Shown: positions 24,706 through 35,765 of the stretch, piece after piece
How positions within the stretch are numbered: the stretch's first letter is position 1
Layout: each line of letters starts with the position of its first letter
Source of the DNA: Steinernema hermaphroditum
Lineage: Eukaryota; Nematoda; Chromadorea; Rhabditida; Steinernematidae
Reading direction: 5' to 3'
Assembly (NCBI GenBank): GCA_030435675.1
Contig: CM059621.1
Coordinates: 558,001 to 622,000, forward strand
Length of the DNA: 64,000 bases
Notes under the pieces: generated by a model
What the model was told of the DNA's origin: nothing
Seen by the model: the letters and a program-made list of their open reading frames with translations, nothing else
Database searches by the model: none
Program-made: the position numbers and the translations under genes

Positions 24706-25098
24706 ATTGTGCTGTTATTCCTTGTAGAGTTTGTTTATTGTTGAAACTGGAATAATGAATTGAGACCGACCTCTTCTTCCCTATGACCAATGTCTAAATT
24801 CAGGCCTCTACGGTTAAAGCTAGACGTCTGACATGAGACTTCTAGAAATGTCTAGAAAGGAGATGTCTAGGAATCTCCGAATGAGGTCTCGGCCCGACCG
24901 AACGTCAGAGATGTGCTCGCTGTCTTGCTGGGATTCGCTTTCATTCGCAGTGTGACGTGGTGCAGTGTGGTTGGCTGTGTGCCAAGTCTACGTCCGTAAT
25001 GTTTAATTTAGACTGCCCGTGCGCTACTCCTCTAGTTCGCGTCCATTTAAGTCGGTCGGCTGACACAGTTCGCTCGTTTCAGGTGTTAAATTGAGGAT
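24706..25098. other. Intergenic gap with TCTAGAAA-type repeats
   Basis: 393 bp. Around 24830-24875 the sequence repeats short TCTAGAAA/TCTAGGAA blocks. No coding exon seen. Confidence 0.45.
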
Positions 25099-27210
25099 AT
25101 GGGCGGTCGGTATCTACCTCTAACATGGGTACTCTGCTCGTTGGGATGTTATGGTAAGCTTTTCTTTAATTTCACGTATCGATTTTGGATTTAACAGCTG
25201 TTTTACGGCTTTGTTGTGGATGGAAATTCAAAATACTACTTTCGAACAAATTTGCGAAAGATTTCAATGCTGGAATTTGAAGTTTTTGGTCTATATTTTC
25301 ATGGAAGTTCAACGGCAAGCGGAAACATCGCAAAAGAACGCTATTTTTCGGTATTTTGCCTTTAGTAATGCTCCAGATAACAATCAAATGATCTCAAACG
25401 AACCAGCTGCTAACCATTCAAGATCAGCTGATTCGAAGGCTATCTAGCTATTTCGGGAATTGGTGAACAGCTGGCTCTTTTAAAATAGTGAAAACGTTAT
25501 TCTGCTGCACTGTTGTGTCCAATTTTAAAAGAGCTGGAATACCGCACAAATCAAATGTCCAACGATTCAAAAGTTTAAAAAGTTTCATTGTACATTGTAA
25601 TGATCGCATTTTCAGTACTGGCGAATAAGGCCGAAATCGAAAGGCACCTTGAGATGGGAAAGCAGTTTCTTGCCAAGGGCCAGTTCTCTGATGCGCTAAC
25701 ACACTACCACGCTGCCATCGAACTCGACCCGACCAACTACCAAACATACTATCGCCGAGCAACCGTGCTCCTTGCGACGGGTAAATCGAAAGCCGCCCTG
25801 CCAGACTTGGATAAAGTCGTCCAGTTGAAGCCCGACTTCACCGCTGCGTTGGTGCAGCGAGGAAATGTGTTCATGAAGTTGGGAGAACTTAAGAAAGCGA
25901 GTGCTGATTTCTGGGCAGCTGTAAGCCGAATCCAGCTGTGACTTATTTGTATCTGTAAATTAAGGCAAAGGCTGATCCATCGAACAACGAAATTGACGAG
26001 AAGCTGAGACAAGTGAAGACTGCTGAAGATTATACGCATAGTGCCGATGAATACATCAGATCCGGCGACTGTGATAGCGCCGAACAACTTTTGTCTAAGG
26101 CTATTGAGGTAGAGCGCTACATCTTGTGATCATTGTTAATTGACAATTGTTATAGTTCGCCCAGTGGGATGCTGACTTATACAGGAAGCGAGCCAAATGC
26201 TATGAACAGATGGGTGATATCCAGAAGGCCATCAGTGACATCCGTACTGTGACTAAGCTCGTTCCCGACAGCAAGCAAGCCCTCTTCCACATGGCGGAAT
26301 TGTATTATGGCCTTGGCGACGTTGAGAGTTCACTAACCCAGATCCGCGAGTGCTTAAAGTTGGATCCTGATGACAAACAGTGCTTCCCCCATTACAAGAA
26401 AGTTAAGAAGCTCGCCAAAATGCGTGGATCTCTTGTTGAATTTGCTGCGAGTGAGAAGTGGATGGAGTGCCTAGAGAAGGCTCAGCAGATTCAAAAGTTC
26501 GAGACTAACAATGATGCCATTCAGCTTGATGTTTTTCGTTATTCCTGCAAGTGCAATGCTAACGTAAGCCTCCATCATTCGGAATTTTCCTTATATCCGT
26601 GCTTTAGTTGGGCCATCTTTCCGAAGCTATATTCGAATGCAGCGAAGTACTAAACAAGATTGACGAAAACGATTTGGACGTTTTGATAAATCGTGCCGAA
26701 GCTTATATCCTGAATGAACAGTTCGAAGATGCCGTCAGAGATTATGAGAAGGCAGTGAATGCCCATGATGATTCAAGAAGAGCCAAAGAGGGACTCAACA
26801 AAGCTCAACGGCTCTTGAAGCAGTCAAAGAAGAAGGATTACTACAAGATTTTGGGAGTCAAGCGGTTTGTTCCATCATTAACGGATTTTTATTTATCATT
26901 TGCTTTGTGCAGGAATGCCAACAAGCGCGAAATCATGAAGGCCTATCGAAAACTCGCCCAGAAGTGGCATCCCGACAATTTCTCGGACGACGCGGAGAAG
27001 AAGAAGGCTGAAGAGAAGTTCATTAGCATAGCGTCTGCCAAAGAAGTGTTGACCGATCCGGAAAAGCGTGAGAAGTTCGACCGCGGAGAGGACCCGTTGG
27101 ACCCTGAAGCACAGCAAGGCGGCGGTCATCCATTCCACGGCCATCCCTTCCACGGATTCAATCCATTCGGCAACGACGGAGGTTTCTCGTTCAAATTCAA
27201 CTTCGGATAA
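25099..27210 (+). CDS. dnj-7: DnaJ homologue subfamily C member 3 (P58-IPK), ER co-chaperone
   Basis: ER-lumenal co-chaperone of BiP. Exons: 25099-25153 (signal peptide MGGRYLPLTWVLCSLGCYG), 25616-25920, 25965-26108, 26156-26563, 26608-26864, 26913-27210, giving 488 aa, close to the normal length of about 490-500. After the signal peptide come TPR repeats (for example AKGQFSDALTHYHAAIELDP and MGDIQKAISDIRTVTKLVPD) and a C-terminal J domain with YYKILGVKR and the catalytic HPD (QKWHPDNF). A Gly/His/Phe-rich tail (GGGHPFHGHPFHGFNPFG) ends the protein, with no KDEL, as in other DNAJC3 proteins. Confidence 0.96.
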
Positions 27211-27687
27211 CGTGTTCAGAAAATTGTCTTTGATTTTAGTCATCGCTAAAATGCGGGTTATTTATATCGTGTCTTATTGTTATTGCATCCTAATGTATTT
27301 AATTATTGTTCCAGTAATAAAGTCGGTCGCTGTAGACCTGAGGGGTGGTGGCGACCGACGAGTGGCCTAGGGATCTTTTGATTGGGGGCATTGGAGCTAT
27401 TTGGCTGAAGTTGTGGTACTTGTAGCTGAAGTGTAGCGAGGTAGTGCATAGATCGTGGAATTCGCAGTACTTCCAATGCGATGCGACCCTACCGATCGGC
27501 GATCACTATTTGCACACAAAAAAGACGCCTATTTTCTTCGTCTCCGACGTGTTTGTTCAGCCCTAAACCTAATAAACTTCCAACATTTGTCACCCGTCAT
27601 CTGATACGATAACATGATGAAATCGCGATAACGACGTTATCAAAGCGGCGACGGGACGCGTCCACACTTCGCCACCAGTCCACAGAG
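27211..27687. other. Intergenic gap
   Basis: 477 bp between the DNAJC3 stop and the carboxypeptidase start. Nothing recognisable beyond presumed UTR and promoter. Confidence 0.4.
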
Positions 27688-29896
27688 ATGTGCTGCTGGG
27701 TCGAGTGGATCTACCTTCTGGTAGTCGCCATCGGCGTCGTCGCCGCCGCGCCGTCGAACGACAAGATCGGCAAGCTGCCCGACCTGGACTTCACTCCCAA
27801 TTTCGACCAATACTCTGGCTATCTGACGGCCGGGCCGACGAAGCGCCACTTCTACTGGTTCACGGAGTCGGAGAGGAATCCCGCCGCCGATCCGATCATC
27901 CTCTGGCTGAACGGCGGCCCAGGATGCAGCTCACTTCAAGGTCTCCTTACGGAGATGGGTCCCTACAGGGTGAAGGAGTACGGTAAGAAGGTGGTCAGGA
28001 ATCCATATGCGTGGAATAAGGTAAAAAGAGATGGCGGATGTGTGAGGATTAGGGATGATGGTTGTAGATCGCCAATGTCGTCTATATGGAGTCTCCAGCC
28101 GGCGTCGGGTACTCCTACAACACTGATGGGAAGACGAACTATACGGATGATGAGGTACGTGGATAGATAGCCCTCCTAAGAATCGATCAAGTGGCCATAG
28201 TTCTATCATAGACCTGCAACAGTTTCTATGTCTTCTATCGAAGCTGATCTTACATTCGACTTTCCAGGTCGCCAACGACAACCACAACGCTTTGATCCAC
28301 TTCTTCTCGGACAAGTTCCCCGAATACAAATACAACGACTTCTACATAATGGGCGAATCGTACGCCGGCACCTACATCCCCATGCTCGCCTCCAGGCTCA
28401 TCAACGACAAGGTGAACTTCCCCAAATTCAAGGGAATGGCCGTCGGGAATGGATGTCTCAACGACAGGCTCCTCTTCAACTCGCTCATTCAGTTCAGCTA
28501 CAATCATGGATTTATCGATGAGAAGTGAGTGACGGAGAGCGGGAGATAGGCTGGTATGACTGGGTTGCAGCTACTTCCGTTCGGCTGTCAAGAAGTGCTG
28601 TCCGGCTGGATCGGCCGAGTGTGATTGGTATTCGTATTCGTTGCAGAATGCCACGGCCAAATGTAACCAGGAGGTAAAATTGGAGGGTCCATTACATCCA
28701 GTTACACTGGTCCTTCTTCCAGGCCAACTACCTGAACATGGCCAACTACAACACCGGCCTCGACCCTTACTTTCTCTACTTCACCTGCTACTCCGACTCC
28801 CCGGCCATGCCGTCGGCCCTCAAATCAACGATGCGCCACTTCATCGCTCGAAAATTCGGTCATAATGTGGAGGTAGACCAAAAACGTCATACATACATAG
28901 ATTACGACGGCTTTAGACGTTGCCGGCAACTGAAGCCGCCTGTTCTCACCACAACGACGACATCCTGTGGCTGAACAGAAAGGACGTCCGCAAAGCGATC
29001 CATATTCCCGACGATCTGCCGATCTACACCTCGTGCAAGTAGGCAGAAACTTGGGAGATTTTCGATTGAAATGAGACATTTCAGTTACAAGATCAGCCAG
29101 AACTACGTCACGCAGTATACTGATATGGTAGGTCTATCGATTTCATGGAACTTAACCAATCACCTGCATGAGGGTATAGTACATACTGAGCAATGGATGT
29201 TCTATGTAGGCGTGGTCGACTGGGTAGAATGTCTGATCGACGCGCCGAGGGTCCGGGTTCGACGCCGCCCTCGAGCCCTGATGACTGCATAGTTCATTTG
29301 AGAAATAATGAAAACAGCAAATATGTCTTTCGCTCCTATCTGAGCTCACCTTTTTCAACTTGAAAATCCGTGGCACATCCACTCTCCATGATTCCCCATA
29401 TTATACACCCAAGCCTCCCGCTTTCAGCGGTAATACAGGCTTCTGGGCGCCATCTGCCCACCCTGCAATTTCTATGAGATATTCTTATTTGCATTATCCA
29501 TGCAGTCCTTCCTCCACTTATAGACCCCCTTCGTAAAACGCGCCGTCGACGCGCGCCTCAAGATCCTCTTCTTCAACGGAGACGTCGATTCCGTATGCAA
29601 CGTCATGCACAATGCCCAATTCTTGGCGGACCTGGGCCTTCCGCTCGTCAAGTCATCTGCCCCCTGGAACGACCAGTCGGAGCTTCCGATGACTGCCGGG
29701 TTCTACACGAAGTACAAAGGTACTTCCAATTCAGACTGATCAATCTTCAAAACTCTTTTTTGTAGGACTGGACTTCTTGACCGTTAGGGGAGCTGGTCAC
29801 TTCGCTGCGAGTGAAGCTGAGAAGCCTCGTGAGACGCTTCAGATGATCAACAACTTCCTTTTCAATAAGGAATACAGTACTCCTTTCTCTGGTTAA
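27688..29896 (+). CDS. Serine carboxypeptidase (peptidase S10, cathepsin A-like)
   Basis: Lysosomal or secreted exopeptidase removing C-terminal residues. Exons: 27688-28020, 28068-28154, 28268-28524, 28571-28673, 28723-28872, 28917-29038, 29085-29127, 29524-29719, 29766-29896, giving 473 aa. An N-terminal signal peptide (about residues 1-21) is followed by the family motifs LWLNGGPGCSSLQGLLTEMG (oxyanion region), ESPAGVGYSY and the nucleophile in MGESYAGTYIP (Ser about 171). The Asp lies in NGDVDSVCN and the His in VRGAGHFAAS (about 442). All three catalytic residues are present. The seventh intron (396 nt) holds a tRNA-like repeat. Confidence 0.95.
29208..29277 (+). repeat. tRNA-like (Pol III box) repeat in the carboxypeptidase intron
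   Basis: A-box-like GTGGTCGACTGGGTAGA and B-box-like GGGTTCGACGCC at tRNA spacing, but acceptor and T stems do not pair well. Probably a decayed tRNA or tRNA-derived SINE. Confidence 0.5.
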
Positions 29897-30561
29897 GCGG
29901 TGTGTGCATTTTATGCAAAGAATTCTAGTGATACGGATCTAATAAACAGGGTTCCTTAGCAACGAGGCTTTGGTCACTTCTCACTACCATGATTGGTGAA
30001 TAATATGCCCCGAGACAGACTGAGGAATGCCAATTTCTGGTCCTCTTTTAAACTCACATCTGAAGAACTTAGGACCCTATTAGGTGAACGGTCAAATTGG
30101 GGTTTGTATCGATTGGCTCGGGTGCAGCACAGCCATCCATAGAAAGTGAGGTCAGACAATGGTCACTTTACCGAGATAAAGCTCTCCGATGCCTCCAAGG
30201 GATATGGAGATCATGCGAGAGCTAGATACGGTAAGAGATACCATTTGTTACTCTTTCTGGAGAATTGGCTTTAGTTGGGCATGGTCTATCGCGTCGATAT
30301 GAACAACTTCAAGTCTTAGGTACTAGCTGCATGCCGCTCGATCAGACTTGCATGTACTATCTGCAGATCATCATCTTTAAAATCGTTTTTGCCGCGATCA
30401 TTGGTGTTGAAACCAGCTGCGACGATGTTAAGGGTGTAACAACTAACGCAGCCACTTCCCCTTCGCCACCTCATCTCCTCCTCTGATCACACATCTGTTA
30501 TGCGGTGGCCGCCAAACCCTTCGCCACTTGTTTACAATGCTTTCTTCTTCTCCAACGTCCT
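29897..30561. other. Intergenic gap
   Basis: 665 bp; presumed 3' UTR of the carboxypeptidase and promoter of the F-box gene. No other feature seen. Confidence 0.4.
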
Positions 30562-31549
30562 ATGGGTGCGCTCTGCTGCATCTGCGCCGATCGATACAAA
30601 TCCGACTTGAATCATCTGCCCTATGAGGTCGTCTATCAGATTCTTCTTGTCGTGTCGAAAGCTGAGAAACATCCCTGCCTGATCAATCGCTATCGGCGTG
30701 TTTGTCGGCGATGGAATAAGATTATCGATGAAATCATGCATTCGATGGGTGCAGAAGAAGGTGTACCCAAGGAGGCTGTTTGTTTCTTGACGATTGTTGT
30801 CAGGTACCAAGAATCTTCTATCCTGTCAATATCCCGCTTTAGCACTTCTGAGCCCGATCTGAAGCTGTCCATAGCTACAAGGGATGGCCAGTTTCCTATA
30901 GAACCTGACAAGCTCAGGACAACATACCCTCAAAACGCCCCTAAAAGGCTCATCATCAACAAGTGCGACTTCGACTGTCCTACCGTATCCAGCGCTCACA
31001 TGAACTCCATAGCCGAGCTGGCTTCGTCCCTTAGGAGCATCAGAGAACTACAGCTCTATCCCGGAGAGAAATATTCCTATTCGCCGATAGATTTCCGCAA
31101 ATTGCTCAACAGCTGCGGTTTGAGTCTCGAAACGATTGTTTGTCACGAGCCTAAAAGTGGTGACCAGGATCATCTCGCTTCTGTGAAGCGATACTTCATC
31201 TGCACCACTGGAGATGTCGAGACGGTGACCGTCTTCCTACACCTTGTTCTCTTCAAGGCCATCGTTTCAGGACAGATTCTGCATCACTCTAAGAGACGAT
31301 CACATTCGAATGCAAAGCGATTTTCGTGGATGGAGATATAAGTGGACGCCGGGGTCAAGAGTGTCCACTTGGCCGAATCCGGACAAGAACGCAGAACGAA
31401 AGGTGGGGAGATCACCAGATCACATTGTCTAAAATCAGGTCTAGAATTTCACGATTGTCCAGAGGCTCTATGTAAAGCTGAAAAAGGACCAAAAGCTTAC
31501 CTACTTCCAGCAGCTCAATTCATTCGACTACTCCACCGTCATGGTCTGA
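30562..31549 (+). CDS. F-box protein, nematode type
   Basis: Probable substrate receptor of an SCF ubiquitin ligase. Exons 30562-31224, 31271-31402 and 31445-31549 join in phase, giving about 299 aa. The N-terminal F-box reads LNHLPYEVVYQILLVVSKAE then NRYRRVCRRWNKIIDEI, the usual L-P-x-E-(V/I)...W pattern. The remainder (about 245 aa) has no motif I recognise, though SIAELASSLRSIRELQLYPG could be part of a degenerate leucine-rich region. The open frame starts further upstream with a GTG, so the first ATG at 30562 was chosen. Confidence 0.75.
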
Positions 31550-31663
31550 TCACATTCGCGGTGTTATCAGTAAGGTCGCACTATTTGTTATTCATTAAAA
31601 ATAAAAGTATTCAGCTTGTCTGCGATGTCGCAGTTCCAGTAACTTGTGCGGTAAACCTAGTAG

Positions 31664-31724
31664 GGATGCACACAGTTCGAAACCCGAACGAACCAGAATC
31701 AGTCAGAAGGTCCGGGGTTCGGAA
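31664..31724 (+). repeat. Dispersed 60-bp motif, copy 1
   Basis: Reads through GTTCGAAACCCGAACGAACC, then AGAATCAGTCAGAAGGTCCG and GGGTTCGG. The same module recurs at 38553, 38729(-), 39501, 39824(-), 40558 and 40936. Confidence 0.75.
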
Positions 31725-31992
31725 AAAGCACACAAAATAAAGTGTTGCCTGTGGGCGGATCCGAACATTTGACCGGTTTTTGACCTTAGTACCTAGCCTG
31801 TTTTCCCCTACTTTCTGACTCACTTCCATACGTAAAATGATTGTGAAAAATGTTTGTCTGCGTAGGAGCGCAGCTTGCAATCTATAGATTGCGAGGGGTA
31901 TCGAACCCGGTTGTTGAGACATTTGAGTCCCGGAAACAGAGCTCCGACGTAAATCCCCTATATATAAATGGAGAACCGACGGGTCCGTTGGT

Positions 31993-31998
<6 letters not shown>

Positions 31999-32030
<32 letters not shown>
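31999..32030. repeat. (GT)n microsatellite
   Basis: Sixteen consecutive GT units. Confidence 0.97.
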
Positions 32031-32033
<3 letters not shown>

Positions 32034-32068
32034 TCCGTGAGCACGGGGAAAACACCCACACAAAATAA

Positions 32069-32142
32069 GGACCCCAAGGGGAACCGAACCCGGCACCGAC
32101 TGCTTACAAACGAAGCACGTTCGCAATGAACCACACAAGCAG
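32069..32142 (-). repeat. tRNA-like dispersed repeat, copy 1
   Basis: On the minus strand it reads GTGTGGTTCATTGCGAACG (A-box region) and CGGGTTCGGTTCCC (B box) at tRNA spacing. A second copy lies at 62538-62601 in the cytochrome b5 reductase intron; similarity continues beyond the tRNA-like part. Confidence 0.65.
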
Positions 32143-32409
32143 TTGAGATGATAGCGCTATACTTCCATCATATCTCTGGGGAAACAAGGCTTTGCGTTTC
32201 TTTACAGTTTTTGTGCCGTTTTTAGCGTATTTTTTAGCTTTGCAGTTTTTGGACAACTTCAGTCATTTGCATGAGCACCAATCTTGCCGCCCGCAGGGCT
32301 ACAATTTTTTGGCCCCAACTTCAGCCATTTGCATGAGCTCCTAATTGGCTTTTAGTACCTGGAGGGCGCGAATTCGCGCGCAGCCGGGTTTATAAGAAAT
32401 TAACTCAAA

Positions 32410-32443
32410 GGGTATCGAACCCGGTTGTTGTGGTTCGATACCC
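32410..32443. repeat. 12-bp perfect palindrome
   Basis: GGGTATCGAACC and GGTTCGATACCC separated by 10 nt. The first half and following bases also occur at 31888-31925. Confidence 0.7.
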
Positions 32444-34315
32444 AACTGTCAAGGAGTCATATGTCCGGGACTCATGTGCCGGAACTCAAATGTCTCAACA
32501 ACTCGAACGCGTGACATCAAGATCAACGAAGTACCCCTTCTATTCTAATCTTCAGAATGCAATTTCGGTCTTATTCGGGTAAACACCTTTTCTAGCCATT
32601 TTTTCCAATGATAAGTTACTCAAAAGTCGACAGTTCAAACCCAACGGGAAAGGTGTAATTCCCGAAAGCGAATTTCAACGGTCGATGGGCCTTCAATATG
32701 CGCAGTTTTCTGTTTTTGATATTCAGAGCTTCCTTTCAGTGCCTCATTTCTAGAAATTGGCACTCTGCGGCTTAATGAGATGGGCATGTTCCACTGTATA
32801 ATTTTGTCATAAACGAAATGATTTATGAGAGCGGCAGTCACACTTTGTGATGCCGACGAGTTCAAATCCTCAAACCAGTGCGAGTCGAGCATCTCAGGGC
32901 ACACGTCAACAGACCTCCTCGGAATTCTTTGCGATTTATGCACCACCGAAGATGATCCATTCAGACGTAAACGCGCATCCTTTGATATGCATGCCAAAGA
33001 CGAAAATCTGCTTTCCAAAGGATTGCCTCCATCAGTTCTCTGAACAACGTCTCGAATTAATCTCTCTAAACCGTCTCGTAGCTATGGATTCGAGGGAGCA
33101 CATTGCGAAGAGAAACGGCTTAAAAGGATTGAATGCGCGGATCTCGTCATTTCCGGAAGTTCTGCAGATTCAGAATTGTGGTCTGTAGGTAGTTGTAAAA
33201 AGGTTACCTAATTGTTACCGGCCTAAAAGCTTTCTCAGGTTTCTCACTGAACAACCTTTTGGACACTGTAAAAATCATTCTAATCCAGCCTGAAGATTTA
33301 TACGGGAATCGATTGGGTAATGGGGCCACTTTTGTAATGATTGTTTGCTTGCATAGTTTGTCTCCAATTCACTCACTACTGGCACGTGGTAACATCAGTC
33401 GATGTTATGCCAGGCGGTTACACTAGAGGAAAGTGCGACTGTTTGTAAGGAGCGCTGTGAAGAGAGCACAGACGACCGTCGGTTCAGTTTTCTCGAACAG
33501 TGCATAACTCGTGCTCAGTTTGTTTCATTGAACAGAAACATTCCGCCGAGCATTACTGTCAAAATAAGATTGCATGAACAAGAATCCAAAAAGAGTTCCG
33601 ATGTGAGACGTTAAACTTGTGTCATTCAGGCTCCTACGGTAACTTTTTCGGTGCCTTCAACGGTGCTGAAAATTCGGAGCCTTTCTCTCATTGCGCCAAG
33701 ACACCGTCCTTCTCTAAAGACATATAGCTAGAGACTTTGGATCAGAGCCAGAGATGGATCGGCTGAGTCGGCTAAGGCGATGCCCGTCTCTGCTCAGAGC
33801 TTCTTTTTTCGAAATGTTACCTTTGAAAATCGTATCGTCGAACAATCGTTCCGAGACCACTCGGATGACTCAGAACAAAATGGCACGAAATTAAGAACAC
33901 GCTGAGGACGCAAGGGTGGCAGAACCTGGTGCTGCACCAAAGACTTTATGGAATCCGCTTGACGTAAATTAATGACTCGTAACAAGAGTTTCGACTCTGA
34001 GAGGACAAACGATTTGCTTGAGGAAATGCCTGAATTCTTGAAATGTTTATGAGAGTGAGTTATGTAAACAACTAATCATGAATTCTTATATTTCACAACC
34101 TGATGAACACGGTCAGAAAATGTGTTGTTGGAGAGGCGCTTCCATTTTCAAATTAGAAGCGCATCACATCAGCGGAGAATCTTGCAAATGAAGAGAGATT
34201 ACTAAAGATAACTGTGAGTCGTGTAAAGGTAGCCTAGGATTGAGTACCGCCCTTAACGGATGCCATAAAACCACTTTTCTCATGCCAGATTTCGTGTTCA
34301 CTCTCCGCTGCGGCG

Positions 34316-34462
34316 ATGACTCGTCTGGCGCTGCTAACACTCCTTACCGTACTCCTTATCCTTCCGCAAGCCGAAGCTGGACGGTTGACCTTCGGTTTTC
34401 AGTTCCTCTACGAACGCAAACGTGAGCTTTTCCAAAGGGTATACTATGGAACAGGTATTTGA
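34316..34462 (+). CDS. Short secreted peptide precursor, GRLTFGFQFL type
   Basis: A 48-aa ORF not recognised as a known family. Residues 4-16 form a hydrophobic signal-peptide core (LALLTLLTVLLIL) with a likely cleavage after PQAEA. The rest is GRLTFGFQFLYERKRELFQR plus a few residues, with a basic KR-type site. A diverged relative occurs on the minus strand at 40124-40237. Their shared block differs mostly at synonymous positions, which favours real coding. It lies in a repeat-rich region, so it could be carried by a mobile element. Confidence 0.45.
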   Translation: MTRLALLTLLTVLLILPQAEAGRLTFGFQFLYERKRELFQRVYYGTGI

Positions 34463-34716
34463 AATTTTTAGACAAGCACATGCTAAAGCACCTGTTTCCT
34501 CTGACGACTACCCTACGCCCACCTACCAGAGATCCATCGTATTATTCGTTCCTTCTAAAGCAGCCGATTCTTATCTGGCGATGATTCGAAGACTATTTGT
34601 ACACTTTGGACAAATGTGCACATATATTTGATGAATAAATACATTATGATTATATGGCGGATTTTGTTAGGTTGTAAAAACGTGAGTGAAAGAGGCGTGT
34701 CCCTCGAAAGAAGTGA

Positions 34717-35340
34717 TTGATTGATCAACGTATCCAACCTTTGATGTTATACGATTCTGAAGCTTGGGCTCTCACGAAAACAGCTTGGGAAAGAATGAAA
34801 AAAAAAAGAATATTGCGAATTCGGTTGATTTACAGAGTACCCAACGAGGAAATACGGCGAAGACGCCATGCAAGACACCTTATTACAGCGATTTCGTCGG
34901 CACAGAGCACGCAGTTAAGCGGATTAAGTGACAATAGAACCCAGGAAAACAGAACGTCGATTTCATTAGGAGTCACTTTTATGTACGTTTTCCAGTAATA
35001 AAAAATGGGGTAAAATGGGGTTCTGTAAAAATCTCTCGAATACTGCTCTGTCCTCTGGGATCCCCAGACGCTAAAGGATTCCGATCGCATTGAAAAAGTC
35101 CAGAAGAAGTATCTAAAGTACATGTTTTTGCGCTGCGGAACTTCGGAACAAAAAAAAAAAAGCAAAAAAAAAGCACTCGTTCACGCTCCATCTTCCGAAT
35201 CCACCCAGTTACGCGCCGAACAGATAGGTTCGCTAAGTTCTTTTCGAACTCAGTCGGACGTGTCTGGAATGCGCTGCCTGAACACATTGCTTGTGCCAAG
35301 AATCCTAAGTGTTTCCAACGAAATCTTCTAACCTGGATGG
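34717..35340 (+). pseudogene. Non-LTR retrotransposon reverse-transcriptase 3' remnants
   Basis: Two pieces in different frames. 34735-34905 encodes LMLYDSEAWALTKTAWERMK then RVPNEEIRRR, typical of the C-terminus of endonuclease/reverse-transcriptase proteins. 35031-35339 encodes SLEYCSVLWDPQTLKDSDRI, EKVQKKYLKYMF and, after a frame change, FSNSVGRVWNALPEH, the conserved end of another LINE RT. A TAAA-type tail follows at 35514-35544. Stops and frame changes show it is dead. Confidence 0.75.
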
Positions 35341-35765
35341 ACTCATAGATTTTATATATGGTTTTTGTTTGATTTCTCTCCTCTGCTCACACCTTCTGAC
35401 GGATGTATGTAACTGTTTGTATATGGGAATCATCCCTCCCTCTATACGCATCATCTATTGGTTATATTCATAATGAATGCTCTATATGATAATCTGTAAT
35501 ATTGACTATGCGTACTTAAATAAATAAATAAAAATAAATAAATACCTGTAATTATGTTCGTCAATGATGTTTCTTTGTGCCTAATGAACGTACGACGAGC
35601 AAGTGTTTAACTAGGCAGATCATCATTATCCGCGAAATGTAAGTCAAGATCGCCGCTAACTACATCGGAAACTCTGCAAACCATGCTTATCCTTCTTGAG
35701 TTTATGACATAGAAGTACATACATAGAAGTGACTCCTAACGAAATGCACGTTCTGTTTTCCTGGG
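34940..35765. mobile_element. Element with 46-bp terminal inverted repeats enclosing a LINE 3' end
   Basis: 34940-34985 and 35720-35765 are inverted copies with about five mismatches (starting CCCAGGAAAACAGAACGT). The enclosed 0.73 kb contains the LINE RT end and its tail. Confidence 0.7.
35514..35544. repeat. TAAA-type LINE tail
   Basis: TAAATAAATAAATAAA-type microsatellite directly downstream of LINE RT remnants, as in non-LTR elements that end in short tandem repeats. Confidence 0.7.

Larger units (their letters stand above)
31550..34315. other. Repeat-rich gene-poor stretch
   Basis: Contains a copy of the 60-bp dispersed motif (31664-31724), a GT microsatellite, a tRNA-like repeat, a short palindrome (32410-32443), an imperfect direct repeat around 32260-32350 and weak coding-like stretches at 32635-33190. 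No intact gene is supported. Confidence 0.5.

Noticed and set aside
31980..32040. Possible CRISPR-like or satellite array around the GT run
   Set aside because: It is a plain dinucleotide microsatellite; no spaced repeats, and the genome is eukaryotic.
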